From Cerasicoccus maritimus (lineage in GTDB: Bacteria > Verrucomicrobiota > Verrucomicrobiia > Opitutales > Cerasicoccaceae): 64,000 bases of DNA. This document shows positions 8,250-16,022 of this stretch, piece after piece. Each line of letters begins with the position of its first letter. Positions within the stretch are counted from its first letter, which is position 1. Below the pieces are notes generated by a model, which saw nothing but the letters and a program-made list of their open reading frames with translations, did no database searches and was not told the origin of the DNA. The stretch covers positions 50,422 to 114,421 of the forward strand of contig JAVDPD010000001.1 of the NCBI GenBank assembly GCA_031296935.1, given 5' to 3'. Both the position numbers and the translations under genes were made by a program.

Positions 8250-8993
8250 ATGCGCATCATTGCCCACCGTGGAGCCTCGGGCTCGGCTCCGGAAAACACC
8301 TTGGCCGCGATCAACCGTGCTTGGGAGATTGGCGCTGACGGCGTTGAGGTGGATGTCCACCTGACCAAGGACCACGTGCCTGTCGTGATTCACGACTCGG
8401 ACACCAAGCGCGTGGCGGGCCGGAAACTAATCATCAAGCAGACGACCTATGCTGAGCTTTGCGAACTGGATGTCGGCTCGTGGAAAGGCCCGGAGTTTGC
8501 GGGCGAGCGCATTCCGCGGCTTGACGAGGTGCTGGCCTCGATGCCGGCGCGTAAGAACTTCTTTGTCGAAATTAAGGATGTGTCGGGCAATGACCTCGCC
8601 CGCGCGCTGGAGCCGATTTTCCGCGACAACCCGCAGTTTGTCACTGAGCGCCAGGTTTTCCTGATGAGCTTTTATCCGGACGCACTTTGGCCGATGGCGG
8701 CGCGGTTTCCCGATCTGACTTTGCTGCTGCTCGTTGACAAGCTGAACCGTATTCCGCGTCAATTGCCAGACAAGCTGCCGCATGACTCGCTGCCCGTGCA
8801 TGGGCTTGGCTTTTCGCACAAGCTGAAGCTCGATGACGAGCGCCGGGAGAAGTTGCTGTCCGCCGGAGCGATCATGAATGTATGGACTGTCAATGAACCG
8901 TCGGAGCGGGAAAAGTGGGAGGCCGCGGGTTTTGATTTCTTAACGACCGACGTGCCGGAATTGTTTATTCGCCAGCATTCGGCCAAAGGCTGA
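8250..8993 (+). CDS. Glycerophosphodiester phosphodiesterase family protein
   Basis: 247 aa. GDPD signature is complete: IIAHRGASGSAPENTLAAI at the N terminus (catalytic His and Arg), EVDVHLTKDHVPVVIHD with metal-binding Glu/Asp and the second catalytic His, then VEIKD, and the C-terminal VWTVNEPSEREKWEAAGFD..TTDVP. It would hydrolyse glycerophosphodiesters to glycerol 3-phosphate and an alcohol. No signal peptide, so cytosolic like UgpQ. It stands alone on the plus strand. Confidence 0.92.
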   Translation: MRIIAHRGASGSAPENTLAAINRAWEIGADGVEVDVHLTKDHVPVVIHDSDTKRVAGRKLIIKQTTYAELCELDVGSWKGPEFAGERIPRLDEVLASMPARKNFFVEIKDVSGNDLARALEPIFRDNPQFVTERQVFLMSFYPDALWPMAARFPDLTLLLLVDKLNRIPRQLPDKLPHDSLPVHGLGFSHKLKLDDERREKLLSAGAIMNVWTVNEPSEREKWEAAGFDFLTTDVPELFIRQHSAKG

Positions 8994-9078
8994 GGGGCAG
9001 GGGGTAGGCAGATGGGGTGCGGCGCGGGGATGCGCCTGCGCTCCTAAGAGTGATGGGTTAAAATTGAGAGGCAGCTTG

Positions 9079-9106
9079 CGGCTTGTCTGGAGACTGCGCC
9101 CTACCT
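9079..9106 (-). repeat. GTAGGGCGCAGTCTCC dispersed repeat, copy 1
   Basis: Minus-strand copy of AGGTAGGGCGCAGTCTCCAG followed by ACAAGCC. Other copies at 12322-12349 and 54323-54349 are identical over at least 24 bases, so recent spread or conversion is likely. Also begins with a GTAG tetranucleotide. Confidence 0.8.
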
Positions 9107-9124
9107 CATTTAGTTGGATAGGCC

Positions 9125-9170
9125 ATTTTTGCAGTGCAAAAATCTCTCCGGTGCAGCGGGACGCTGCCTA
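9125..9170 (-). repeat. Stop-anchored double hairpin, copy E1
   Basis: In gene sense: stop TAG (9168-9170), then GCAGCG-tcc-CGCTGC (9153-9167) with no spacer, a short spacer, and ATTTTTGCA-c-TGCAAAAAT (9125-9143). It follows the RmlD-like gene. Both stems differ from other copies by paired changes. Confidence 0.88.
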
Positions 9171-10124
9171 GAAGTCGCGGCCTTTGACGAAGCGTTCGCG
9201 GGGGGCTTCGGTGGGTTGGCCGGTCATGGTGGCATACCAGGCGCGGCAGAGGGGGGGGACCTCCATGTCGTCGACTTGTTGGTCGTAGCAACGGGAGGGC
9301 GTGCGCAGCTTGGAGGCCAGCGGATGCAGGTTCAGGCGCAGGTCGAGGGGGCGGTCGGCCGGGGCCTCGACGGCCTCGATTAAATCTTCCGGCAGGCCAA
9401 AGCGCTCGATGATGCGCTTGCCCATTTCGTAACGGGAAATTTCGTCCGGGCCAGCCCAGTGGAAAATGCCATGAAGGTTGGGGCGCTCGCAGAGCTCGGC
9501 CAGGACGTCGGCCAGGTTATCCACGCTGAGCGGCTGGCGGATTTCGTTGGTAAAGAGGGGGGTGCGCTTGCCCTCGGCCCACTGCTTGAAGAGCTTTTCG
9601 TGGACGGAGCGTTCGCCGCCGGGGCTGTTGCCGGTGAGGATCGCGATGCGGAGAACGGTCGCGAACTCCTTGCCAAACTTGAGGACCTCGCGCTCGGCGA
9701 GCATCTTCGTTTGGCCGTAAAGGTTGCGCGGGTTGGGGGCGTCGGTCGTTTGAAACGGGCCTTCCTCGCCGTCGAATACCATATCCGTCGACAAGTGATA
9801 AAACCGCGCCGACAGGTGGTTGGACAGCATGGCGAGGTGGCGGGGGAGGGCGACGTTGATCTTCTCCGCTAGCTCGGGATTGGCGTCAACGCTGGCGGGG
9901 TTGGAAATGGCCGCGCAGTTGACGATGATGTCTGGAAACTCCTCCAGGATCAGCGCCTCGATCTCCTCCAGCGACGAGAGGTCCATCTGCCGCCCCACGG
10001 TCTGGGGGGGGAGGGGGGCTTCGCGCGTATTGGACACCGCAATGATGTCATGCTTGCGCCGCGCGGCTTCCCGAAGGAACGCTGCGCCGGTGAGTCCACT
10101 GGCTCCGGTGACGATGATTTTCAT
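9168..10124 (-). CDS. RmlD-like NAD(P)-dependent sugar nucleotide reductase/epimerase (SDR)
   Basis: 318 aa. N-terminal Rossmann motif VTGASGLTGAAFLREA, then NCAAISNPASVDANPELAEK (RmlD-type), YHLSTDMVFDGEEGPFQTTD and a catalytic Y-x3-K (YGQTK). The family includes dTDP-4-dehydrorhamnose reductase and MAT2B-like proteins. No other rhamnose genes are nearby, so the exact substrate is open. The coding strand contains runs of C (8 and 6) around 10004-10018. A stop-anchored double hairpin abuts the stop codon. Confidence 0.8.
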   Translation of the reverse strand: MKIIVTGASGLTGAAFLREAARRKHDIIAVSNTREAPLPPQTVGRQMDLSSLEEIEALILEEFPDIIVNCAAISNPASVDANPELAEKINVALPRHLAMLSNHLSARFYHLSTDMVFDGEEGPFQTTDAPNPRNLYGQTKMLAEREVLKFGKEFATVLRIAILTGNSPGGERSVHEKLFKQWAEGKRTPLFTNEIRQPLSVDNLADVLAELCERPNLHGIFHWAGPDEISRYEMGKRIIERFGLPEDLIEAVEAPADRPLDLRLNLHPLASKLRTPSRCYDQQVDDMEVPPLCRAWYATMTGQPTEAPRERFVKGRDF

Positions 10125-10180
10125 GCTGATTTGAATGGGATTGCGGAATGCGGAAGGGGGGGAGGGTTACGGATTTTTTT

Positions 10181-10290
10181 AACTACGAATGTCGCGAATG
10201 GACGCGAATCCAGCAGCGTGTGTTCCCTAAAAGTATAACTTAAGGATCGCGTATTTCTGGATTCGCGAAAATTCGCGCGATTCGTAGTTA
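10181..10290. repeat. Long dispersed inverted repeat (GAATCGCG type)
   Basis: Arms of 32 bp (10181-10212, 10258-10289), starting AACTACGAATGTCGCG and ending CGCGCGATTCGTAGTT, almost perfectly complementary, with a ~45-bp centre. It sits between fabV (upstream, minus) and the RmlD-like gene and could terminate or insulate transcription. The outer ACTACGAAT resembles the CATTCGTAGTT end of the element at 55352-55434. Confidence 0.85.
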
Positions 10291-10300
10291 ACCTCGCGTC

Positions 10301-11491
10301 CTACCCGATGCTGGGGATGGGGACTTCGATTTCGACTTCGGCGTCGTAGTCCACGCCGTCGAGGCCGAAGCCGAATAGCTTCAGGAACTCGCTTTGGTAG
10401 AATTCGAAGTCGGTGTCGCTCTTGAGGTTGTCCGTGGAGATCGTTGGCCAGATGGCGGTGGCGGCTTCCTGGACGTCTTCGCGCATTTCCCAGTCGTCGA
10501 CGCGGATCAGGTCCTTTTCGTCGGTCACGACGCCGCTTGCGCCGTAAATCTTTTCGCGGAACATGCGGTCCATCTGCTCGATGCAGCCTTCGTGGATGCC
10601 CTTTTCGCGCATGACCTTGTAAAGGATCGAAATGTAAAGCGGGACCACCGGGATCGCCGAGCTGGCCTGGGTGACGAGCGCCTTGTTGACGGATACATAC
10701 GCGTCGTAGCCAGCGATGCGGAGTTCGCCCGCGGTGGACTCAAGGTGTTCCTTGGCCTTGCCGATGGTGCCTTCGCGGTAGATCGGGTAAGTGAGGACGG
10801 GCCCGATGTAGCTGTAGGCCACGGCCTTGGCGCCAGGGGCCAGGGCGTCGGCTTCGCGCAGGGCGTTCATCCACAGAGTCCAGTCTTCGCCGCCCATGAC
10901 CTTCTGGGTGTTGGCGATGTCTTCCTCGGTCGCGGGGGGGAGGGAGGCTTCGGTGATCAGCTCCTTGTCGGTGTCGACGCTCTTGGCGGTGAACTCTTCG
11001 CCGATCGGCTTGAGCACGCTCTTGTATTTCTCGCCCGTGGCCGGATCGACGCGGACGGGGGAGGCCAGCGAGTAAACGACGAGGTCTACCTGGCCGAGGT
11101 CGGCCTTGAGGGTGTCGATGGTTTGCTGGCGGATTTCGTTGGAAAAGGCGTCGCCGTTGATGCTCTTGGCGTAGAGGCCGGCCTCGGTGGCGTATTGCTC
11201 GAAGGCGGCGGAGTTATACCAGCCAGCGGAGGCGGGGCGGCCCTTGTCGCTGGGGCGCTCGAAGAAAACGCCGAGCGTGTCGGCGCCGCAGCCAAAGGCG
11301 GCGGTGATGCGGGTGGAGAGGCCATAGCCGGTCGAGGCACCGATGATGAGCACCTTCTTGGGGCCGCCTTCGATCGGGCCATTGCCCTTCACGTAGTCGA
11401 TTTGTTCCTGCACGTGCTTGGCGCAGCCGGTGGGGTGGGAGGTCACGCAGATGAAGCCGCGGACGCGAGGTTTAACAGTCGTCATAGTCAT
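10301..11491 (-). CDS. fabV: Trans-2-enoyl-ACP/CoA reductase FabV
   Basis: 396 aa, the size of FabV proteins. Characteristic N terminus VKPRVRGFICVTSHPTGCAK, cofactor segment VLIIGASTGYGLSTRI, and the FabV active-site spacing Tyr-x8-Lys in YREGTIGKAK. It catalyses the NADH-dependent last step of each fatty acid elongation cycle. FabV differs from FabI and is typically triclosan-insensitive (known for the family). A second Met two residues in is an equally good start. No other fatty acid genes adjoin. Confidence 0.95.
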   Translation of the reverse strand: MTMTTVKPRVRGFICVTSHPTGCAKHVQEQIDYVKGNGPIEGGPKKVLIIGASTGYGLSTRITAAFGCGADTLGVFFERPSDKGRPASAGWYNSAAFEQYATEAGLYAKSINGDAFSNEIRQQTIDTLKADLGQVDLVVYSLASPVRVDPATGEKYKSVLKPIGEEFTAKSVDTDKELITEASLPPATEEDIANTQKVMGGEDWTLWMNALREADALAPGAKAVAYSYIGPVLTYPIYREGTIGKAKEHLESTAGELRIAGYDAYVSVNKALVTQASSAIPVVPLYISILYKVMREKGIHEGCIEQMDRMFREKIYGASGVVTDEKDLIRVDDWEMREDVQEAATAIWPTISTDNLKSDTDFEFYQSEFLKLFGFGLDGVDYDAEVEIEVPIPSIG

Positions 11492-11520
11492 GATGTTTGC
11501 TGGGAGATTAGGTTGGGAGG

Positions 11521-11550
11521 AAAAAGATTAAAGGAAAAAGGAAAAAGTCT
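11521..11550 (+). repeat. Purine-rich GATTAAAGG repeat, copy 1
   Basis: AAAAAGATTAAAGGAAAAAG followed by GAAAAAGTCT. The same text is at 28543-28570, with an inverted partial copy at 28644-28661. Confidence 0.7.
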
Positions 11551-11760
11551 GGCTAATGTGTTGCTGGGCTTGGTTTGCTGATTTCGGAGGTAATTATAGC
11601 AGGTTTTTGGAATTCGCCAATGACTCGGCTGGCTACACAGGCTGCGTGGGCTATATTGGCTGCGTGGGGCACTTTTTTTATATTATGTCTAGTTTTCGGC
11701 GCCACTGAGTGGCTTTCAGTAGCTCTGACTAATAGTGAGTAGCTCTCACTCGTGCTCACT

Positions 11761-11790
11761 GGAGATAACATGAAGTTGCCGTATGAGCAA
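11761..11790 (+). repeat. GATAACATGAAGTTGCC element, copy A (one arm)
   Basis: GGAGATAACATGAAGTTGCC then GTATGAGCAA. Only the left arm and part of the loop of the full palindrome at 59895-59959 are present. Confidence 0.75.
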
Positions 11791-11939
11791 ACCGGGTTTC
11801 GCTTAATCTGGGGCGCATGCTCCGTCTATCATTTTGTCTGGGTTGGCTCACCATGTGGCAGATTACGAACGTAGTTTTGCCAAAAATGGCTAGAAAAAAT
11901 GGCGTTGCTATTTCCGGGCGGCGTGCCGAGATAGGGCGC

Positions 11940-12260
11940 ATGTTCGAAACCTTTGACAACGTTCAGATCCTCAAGAAAGCCAATGTTTACTTCGACGGCA
12001 AGGTGACCAGCCGCACCGTCGTGTTTGCCGATGGCACGAAGAAGACGCTCGGCTTCATGCAAGCCGGTGATTACGAGTTTGGCACTGAAGCGCCCGAGCT
12101 CATGGAAATGCTGGGCGGCGAGATGGAAGTCCGCCTCGACGGCTCCGAAGAGTGGAAGACCTACACCGCTGGTGATTCCTTCGATGTGCCCGGCAGCTCG
12201 AAGTTCTTCCTCAAGGTGAAGGACGGCGGCGCCGACTACTGCTGCTCTTACCTGAGCTAA
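11940..12260 (+). CDS. ppnP: Pyrimidine/purine nucleoside phosphorylase PpnP
   Basis: 106 aa from ATG 11940; a longer frame runs upstream but homologues are ~95-105 aa. DUF1255/PpnP features: [13 protein letters not shown], a T(K)[15 protein letters not shown] block, EMLGGEMEV, and [19 protein letters not shown], a small cupin. It phosphorolyses several nucleosides to base plus ribose 1-phosphate. A strong intrinsic terminator follows. Confidence 0.9.
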   Translation: MFETFDNVQILKKANVYFDGKVTSRTVVFADGTKKTLGFMQAGDYEFGTEAPELMEMLGGEMEVRLDGSEEWKTYTAGDSFDVPGSSKFFLKVKDGGADYCCSYLS

Positions 12261-12281
12261 GTCGCACCCAAAGAATTTTGC

Positions 12282-12314
12282 AAAAGCCCTGCTGGCAACG
12301 GCAGGGCTTTTTTG
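12282..12314 (+). terminator. Intrinsic terminator after ppnP
   Basis: Stem AAAAGCCCTGC / GCAGGGCTTTT with an 8-nt loop and a T tract, 21 bp past the ppnP stop. Confidence 0.92.
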
Positions 12315-12321
12315 TGGAGTC

Positions 12322-12349
12322 AGGTAGGGCGCAGTCTCCAGACAAGCCG
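12322..12349 (+). repeat. GTAGGGCGCAGTCTCC dispersed repeat, copy 2
   Basis: Same text as 9079-9106 (opposite strand) and 54323-54349. It lies directly between a terminator and a stop-anchored double hairpin. Confidence 0.8.
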
Positions 12350-12364
12350 CGGCATCGGAGTGGC

Positions 12365-12406
12365 ATTTGCCCAATGGGCAAATCAATCGGTCGAGCAGGA
12401 TGCTCG
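12365..12406 (-). repeat. Stop-anchored double hairpin, copy E2 (overlaps coding end)
   Basis: In gene sense: CGAGCA-tcc-TGCTCG (12392-12406), spacer, ATTTGCCCA-t-TGGGCAAAT (12365-12383). Unlike the other copies the ferredoxin frame reads through the first hairpin and stops at the edge of the second, so the last residues (about RASCSTD) are probably encoded by the repeat. Confidence 0.85.
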
Positions 12407-12628
12407 CTGGCGGATGATGTTGACGGGGCAGCCGGCTTCGGCTTCTTCGAGCGCGGCCTGGTCTTCGGGGAAGCCCTCGCTGTATTCGAAAACTTTGTCG
12501 CGGCGGATGACGTTGATCAGCTGCGCCTCGCCGTTTTCGTCCATCTGAAAATAGCCGGGCGCGACCTCTGCGCACAGCATGCAGCCGATGCACTCGGGCT
12601 TTTTGTGCGCGATGGAAATCATCTTCAT
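12383..12628 (-). CDS. Small [4Fe-4S] ferredoxin
   Basis: 81 aa. One cluster motif CIGCMLC (C-x2-C-x2-C) near the N terminus and the remote Cys-Pro in AGCPVNII, the pattern of monocluster ferredoxins. The usual fourth Cys of the first motif is Ala (CAEVAP), so only one 4Fe cluster is expected. The ATG overlaps the stop of the U32 gene by ATGA (12625-12628), so the two are translationally coupled, which suggests that it donates electrons to, or serves, that enzyme (inference). Its last residues come from a repeat element. Confidence 0.9.
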   Translation of the reverse strand: MKMISIAHKKPECIGCMLCAEVAPGYFQMDENGEAQLINVIRRDKVFEYSEGFPEDQAALEEAEAGCPVNIIRQRASCSTD

Positions 12629-13896
12629 TGAGCGGTGGCGGGCTGAGGTTGGGCGACGGGAACCATCAGGTAGCACTTGTCATTGGGGCGCACGCGCTCG
12701 GGAACTTTGATGCTGAAGACATCGCCGGACTTCACTTTTTCCACGGGACCGGCATCGAGGTGAATGGCCTCCACCTTGCCTTCGACGACGCCGCTCGTTT
12801 CGCCGATAATGACAAATTCGTCGCCGACTTTGACTTCGCGGATGGCCTTGATTTCCGCCACGCCGATCTTCGCGTAGTAATGCGTCACGTGGCCAGCCAT
12901 GAGCTTCTGGTGAGTCGCCTTGGAGCCATAGGCGTTCGACCAGCCTTGCTGGCGGCCGAGGTAATAACCGCTCGAATGATCGCGGTTGTAAACCTTTTTG
13001 AGGTCGCCCTGAAGCTGCTCGACAAACTGCGGGTTATACGCGCCAGCGTGAATCGCATCGACTGCTCGGCGGTAGGCGCGGATGACGAGCTTTACGTATT
13101 CGGGTGAGCGCGCGCGGCCTTCGATCTTTAGCGTGTGGACGCCGGCGTCGATGACTTGGTCGAGAAATTCAATCGTGGAAATATCGCTCGGCGACATGAC
13201 GAAGTTGTTGTCCACTTCGAGCTGCTGGCCGGTTTCCTTGTCGGTAACGATGTATTCCTTGCGGCAGTTTTGGATGCACGCGCCGCGGTTGGCCGAGGCG
13301 TTGTCCGTGTAAAGCGACATGCCGCAGCGGCCCGACACCGCGATGCACAACGCGCCGTGAGCAAAGGCTTCGATCTCCACAATGCGGCCGCTCGGTCCAC
13401 GCAAATCCGCGGCGACGACCTGCTGCCGAATCTTGCGAATCAGCGACAGGTTGAGCTCGCGCGCCAGCACGATGCGGTCGGCAAACTGCGCGTAAAATTT
13501 AAACGACTCGAAATTGGAAACGGACAGCTGCGTGGACAAGTGAACTTCCAAACCGAGCTCGCGGGCCTTCAGGATGCATGCCATGTCGGCCGCGATGACC
13601 GCGTGGACGCCTTCTTTTTGCGCGACTTCGAGCAGCTCGAAACAGAGCTTCAAGTCGTGGTCGTAGAGCAGCGTGTTGAGCGTCAGGTAGCCGCGGATGT
13701 TGGCCTCGCGGCAGCGGCGCATGATCTCCGGCAAGTCCTCAAGGTGAAACGAACGACGCGCGCGGGCGCGCATGTTGAGCTGCGCCAGGCCGAAGTAAAC
13801 GGCGTCGGCGCCAGCGTCGATGGCGGCTTGCAGCGAAGCATAATCCCCGGCGGGCGCGAGGATCTCAACGTGGTTCTCTCGAAGATTGTTTTTCAT
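12625..13896 (-). CDS. Peptidase U32 family protein, probable tRNA/rRNA hydroxylation enzyme (TrhP/RlhA type)
   Basis: 423 aa. TIM-barrel start [20 protein letters not shown], the U32 signature [19 protein letters not shown] and a following GACIQNC giving four cysteines that in this family ligate an Fe-S cluster, then a C-terminal beta-barrel. Length fits TrhP (YegQ/YrrO). Established knowledge: TrhP and RlhA install 5-hydroxyuridine in tRNA and 5-hydroxycytidine in 23S rRNA, need Fe-S biogenesis and prephenate, and RlhA also ferredoxin. Here the next gene is a ferredoxin (ATGA overlap) and a DAHP synthase gene lies 1 kb upstream. True protease function is doubtful. Confidence 0.88.
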   Translation of the reverse strand: MKNNLRENHVEILAPAGDYASLQAAIDAGADAVYFGLAQLNMRARARRSFHLEDLPEIMRRCREANIRGYLTLNTLLYDHDLKLCFELLEVAQKEGVHAVIAADMACILKARELGLEVHLSTQLSVSNFESFKFYAQFADRIVLARELNLSLIRKIRQQVVAADLRGPSGRIVEIEAFAHGALCIAVSGRCGMSLYTDNASANRGACIQNCRKEYIVTDKETGQQLEVDNNFVMSPSDISTIEFLDQVIDAGVHTLKIEGRARSPEYVKLVIRAYRRAVDAIHAGAYNPQFVEQLQGDLKKVYNRDHSSGYYLGRQQGWSNAYGSKATHQKLMAGHVTHYYAKIGVAEIKAIREVKVGDEFVIIGETSGVVEGKVEAIHLDAGPVEKVKSGDVFSIKVPERVRPNDKCYLMVPVAQPQPATAQ

Positions 13897-14205
13897 GAGG
13901 AGAACCTAACATCGGGTAAGCTTTCGCGGGCGGGGTCAAGGCTGGAACGCTGGCCTGCGTTCCTCCGTAGCCGCTTGAGCTTGGATTACGCGTTGACGGT
14001 GAGTAGCTTGGCGCTGCCGGCTTCGATGGTTAATTTTCCGCCGTCCGGCGCGCACGTCGTCAATGCCGGTGTCGATTGCGGCGTTCGTCGTTTGCTCGCA
14101 GACTTGCTTGGTCGTATTGGCGTTGACGGATGAGAGAGTCAGCCAACCGGTATCAAGAATGATCTCGCCCGCTTCAAATTTGCAGGGCCAGTAATGTAGA
14201 AACGC
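13897..14205 (-). pseudogene. Gene-free gap with a possible C-terminal coding remnant
   Basis: 309 bp. On the minus strand 14200 to about 14050 reads open as LHYWPCKFEAGEIILDTGWL..., and after a frame change the sequence to the stop near 13988 reads PDGGKLTIEAGSAKLLTVNA, typical of the last beta strands of a beta-sandwich enzyme. No start codon or upstream part is present. I read it as a decayed 3' end, with low certainty; no family assigned. Confidence 0.3.
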
Positions 14206-14760
14206 TTATTGCGCGGGGGCTTGCGGGATTTCCACGGGGTCGGTCACGCCGGCAAACAGTTGCTGGTAAATCAGGTTGTGCGGCTTGTCGAGGCGGCTCG
14301 GGCGGAAGTCGGCATCCTTCAGCGCATAGGGGCCGTAGCGGTAGCTCGCGGCGAGGTTAGAGTAGCTGAAGGCGTTGTTTTCGTTGAGGAAATCCTTGAG
14401 GTGGTTGAGATACGCCACACCGACTTCGAGGTTCGCCTTTGGGTTGTAAGCCTGTGAGTAGGGGCGTTTGCTGACCTCTTTCCAGGCGACTTTGCTGAGC
14501 TGCATAAGGCCCTTGGCATAGCCACTGTTGGCGCGCGGATCGAGGGTGCTTTCGGCCACGCAGATCGCGTAAACGAAGTTTGGGTCGAGGTCGCCGGCTT
14601 TGGCCGCTTGTTCGATGTCGACCCAGATTTGGTATTTCCCCTCGGGGCTTTTGATCTGCGAAAACCCCGGCCGCGCCAACGAAAAGAACACCGCAAAGAT
14701 CACCACCGCAGCGATGGACAGCATGTACTCAGGTTGTTGCAGCTGGCGTAAATTCGGCAT
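14206..14760 (-). CDS. Membrane-anchored lytic transglycosylase (SLT domain)
   Basis: 184 aa. An N-terminal membrane helix (YMLSIAAVVIFAVFFSLA) anchors an SLT domain: the catalytic Glu is in CVAESTLDP, followed by ANSGYAKGLMQLSKVAWKEV and a YNPKANLEVGVAYLNHLKDF block. It would cleave peptidoglycan with 1,6-anhydro product formation in the periplasm. Shorter than most MltC/Slt proteins, so only the catalytic core is present. Confidence 0.87.
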   Translation of the reverse strand: MPNLRQLQQPEYMLSIAAVVIFAVFFSLARPGFSQIKSPEGKYQIWVDIEQAAKAGDLDPNFVYAICVAESTLDPRANSGYAKGLMQLSKVAWKEVSKRPYSQAYNPKANLEVGVAYLNHLKDFLNENNAFSYSNLAASYRYGPYALKDADFRPSRLDKPHNLIYQQLFAGVTDPVEIPQAPAQ

Positions 14761-14857
14761 GAGGGGAGGCTAGCTACTTCGCTAAAGGCGAACCAGCAAA
14801 AACTGGCAATGCGTGTTTTAAAACAGGAAGACCGGAAAGCCAGCGAGACGTTATCCT

Positions 14858-15907
14858 TTAACCCGCTGGCGCGTTGTATTTGCGGCGTAGTTCCCAGACC
14901 TTGGCGGCGTCTTCAAAGAGCGTTTTGCAGACGTCGGGTGTGATGGACTGCTTGGGGTCGTCGCCGATGCCGTGACTCGGGTCAATGTGTGCTTCCACGA
15001 CTACGCCGTCCGCGCCGTAAGCCATCGCAGCGAGCGCGGCACCGGGCACGTAACGCGCGCGACCCACCGAGTGCGACGGGTCGACCACGACCGCTGCCCA
15101 GGTCTTTTCCTTGAGGAGTTGCGTGATGCATTCGTCGGGGTGGTTGCGGTAGCCGTTCATCGCCGGCAGGGTGCCGCGTGGGCAAAGGAGGATGTTGGGG
15201 TTGCCGGCGGCGGCAATGTATTCGGCGGCGGCCAGGAATTCGTCGACCGGCGCCATGGGGCGTCCGCGCTTGAGCAGCACGGCGGTCTGCGTACCGGCGG
15301 TGGCGGCACCGATCTTGCGCAGGAGCGGGTAGTTGAGCGCGTTGCGGGCGCCGATTTGAATCATGTCTACCTTGGCCTTGGTGACGAGCTGGAGCTGCTC
15401 GTTGTCCATGACTTCGGTGTTGATTGGCAGGCCGGTGCGTTCACGCGCTTCGAGCAGAATTTCGAGCGCCTTCTGGTCGCCCTGGTAAGAGTAGGGCATG
15501 GTGCGGGGCTTCCATACGCCGCCGCGCAACATGTGGGCACCGGCTTCCTTGAGGGCCTCGGCGGTTTCGTAAAAGAGGTTAGGCTGCTTGGGATCGATCG
15601 TGCAATGACCGGCAATGAACAAAGGCTGGCGGCCGACGCTGACGCCGGTGATAAAGAACTCGCCATTGGCCAGCTCGGAATGGATATCCATGAGCCGGTA
15701 GGGCGAGTCGATCTGGTCCACGCGGTCGACGTATTCCAAGCCGAGGATGCGGTTGATCATCGTCTCGTGACGCTCGTCGCCAAGGATGGCGTAGATGCTG
15801 CGCTTGGCGCCGACGATGGGCTGAATCGTGCAGCCGAATTCTGCAACGATGGCATGGACTTCGGCCAACTGGGCCTCGGTCAGCTTCGGTTCATTGGGGA
15901 TGATCAT
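14858..15907 (-). CDS. aroF: 3-deoxy-7-phosphoheptulonate synthase (type I-beta DAHP synthase)
   Basis: 349 aa. The N-terminal ~75 residues form a ferredoxin-like/ACT regulatory domain as in Thermotoga DAHPS; the barrel follows with RGGVWKPRTMPYSYQG (PEP/metal site), INTEVMDNEQLQL, DMIQIGARN, LLKRGRP and VDPSHSVGR. Catalyses PEP plus erythrose 4-phosphate to DAHP, first step to chorismate and prephenate. Two usual motifs differ: AGPCS is AGHCT and CERG is CPRG. These substitutions deserve checking but the rest is canonical. Confidence 0.92.
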   Translation of the reverse strand: MIIPNEPKLTEAQLAEVHAIVAEFGCTIQPIVGAKRSIYAILGDERHETMINRILGLEYVDRVDQIDSPYRLMDIHSELANGEFFITGVSVGRQPLFIAGHCTIDPKQPNLFYETAEALKEAGAHMLRGGVWKPRTMPYSYQGDQKALEILLEARERTGLPINTEVMDNEQLQLVTKAKVDMIQIGARNALNYPLLRKIGAATAGTQTAVLLKRGRPMAPVDEFLAAAEYIAAAGNPNILLCPRGTLPAMNGYRNHPDECITQLLKEKTWAAVVVDPSHSVGRARYVPGAALAAMAYGADGVVVEAHIDPSHGIGDDPKQSITPDVCKTLFEDAAKVWELRRKYNAPAG

Positions 15908-15915
15908 GGATGGAA

Positions 15916-16014
15916 ATGATGAATTATGAATTCAGAATTATGAAACATGCGTGTCCCTGGCAAGCTGTGTCAGTTTACGCGATGGCTTTCATCATTCATA
16001 ATTCTGAATTCAAC
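15916..16014. repeat. AT-rich dispersed inverted repeat (GAATTCAGAATTATGAA)
   Basis: GAATTCAGAATTATGAA at 15928-15944 and its complement around 15990-16011 (TTCATAATTCTGAATTC), with GATGA extensions. It fills the gap between the PDZ-protein stop and the DAHP synthase start, with base composition quite unlike the surrounding GC-rich DNA. Confidence 0.8.
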
Positions 16015-16022
16015 ATTTTTTA

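Larger units (their letters stand above)
11492..11939. other. Gene-free region between fabV and ppnP
   Basis: 448 bp without a credible gene. It holds a copy of the GATTAAAGGAAAAAGG repeat (11521-11550), a near-tandem GGCTGCGTGGG pair around 11639-11668, alternating AGTAGCTCTSAC-like text at 11700-11757, and one arm of the GATAACATGAAGTTGCC element (11761-11790). The promoters of fabV and ppnP, which are divergent, must lie here. Confidence 0.6.

Noticed and set aside
11553-11771. Minus-strand 72-codon frame upstream of fabV
   Set aside because: Low-complexity, overlaps dispersed repeats, no homologue recognised.
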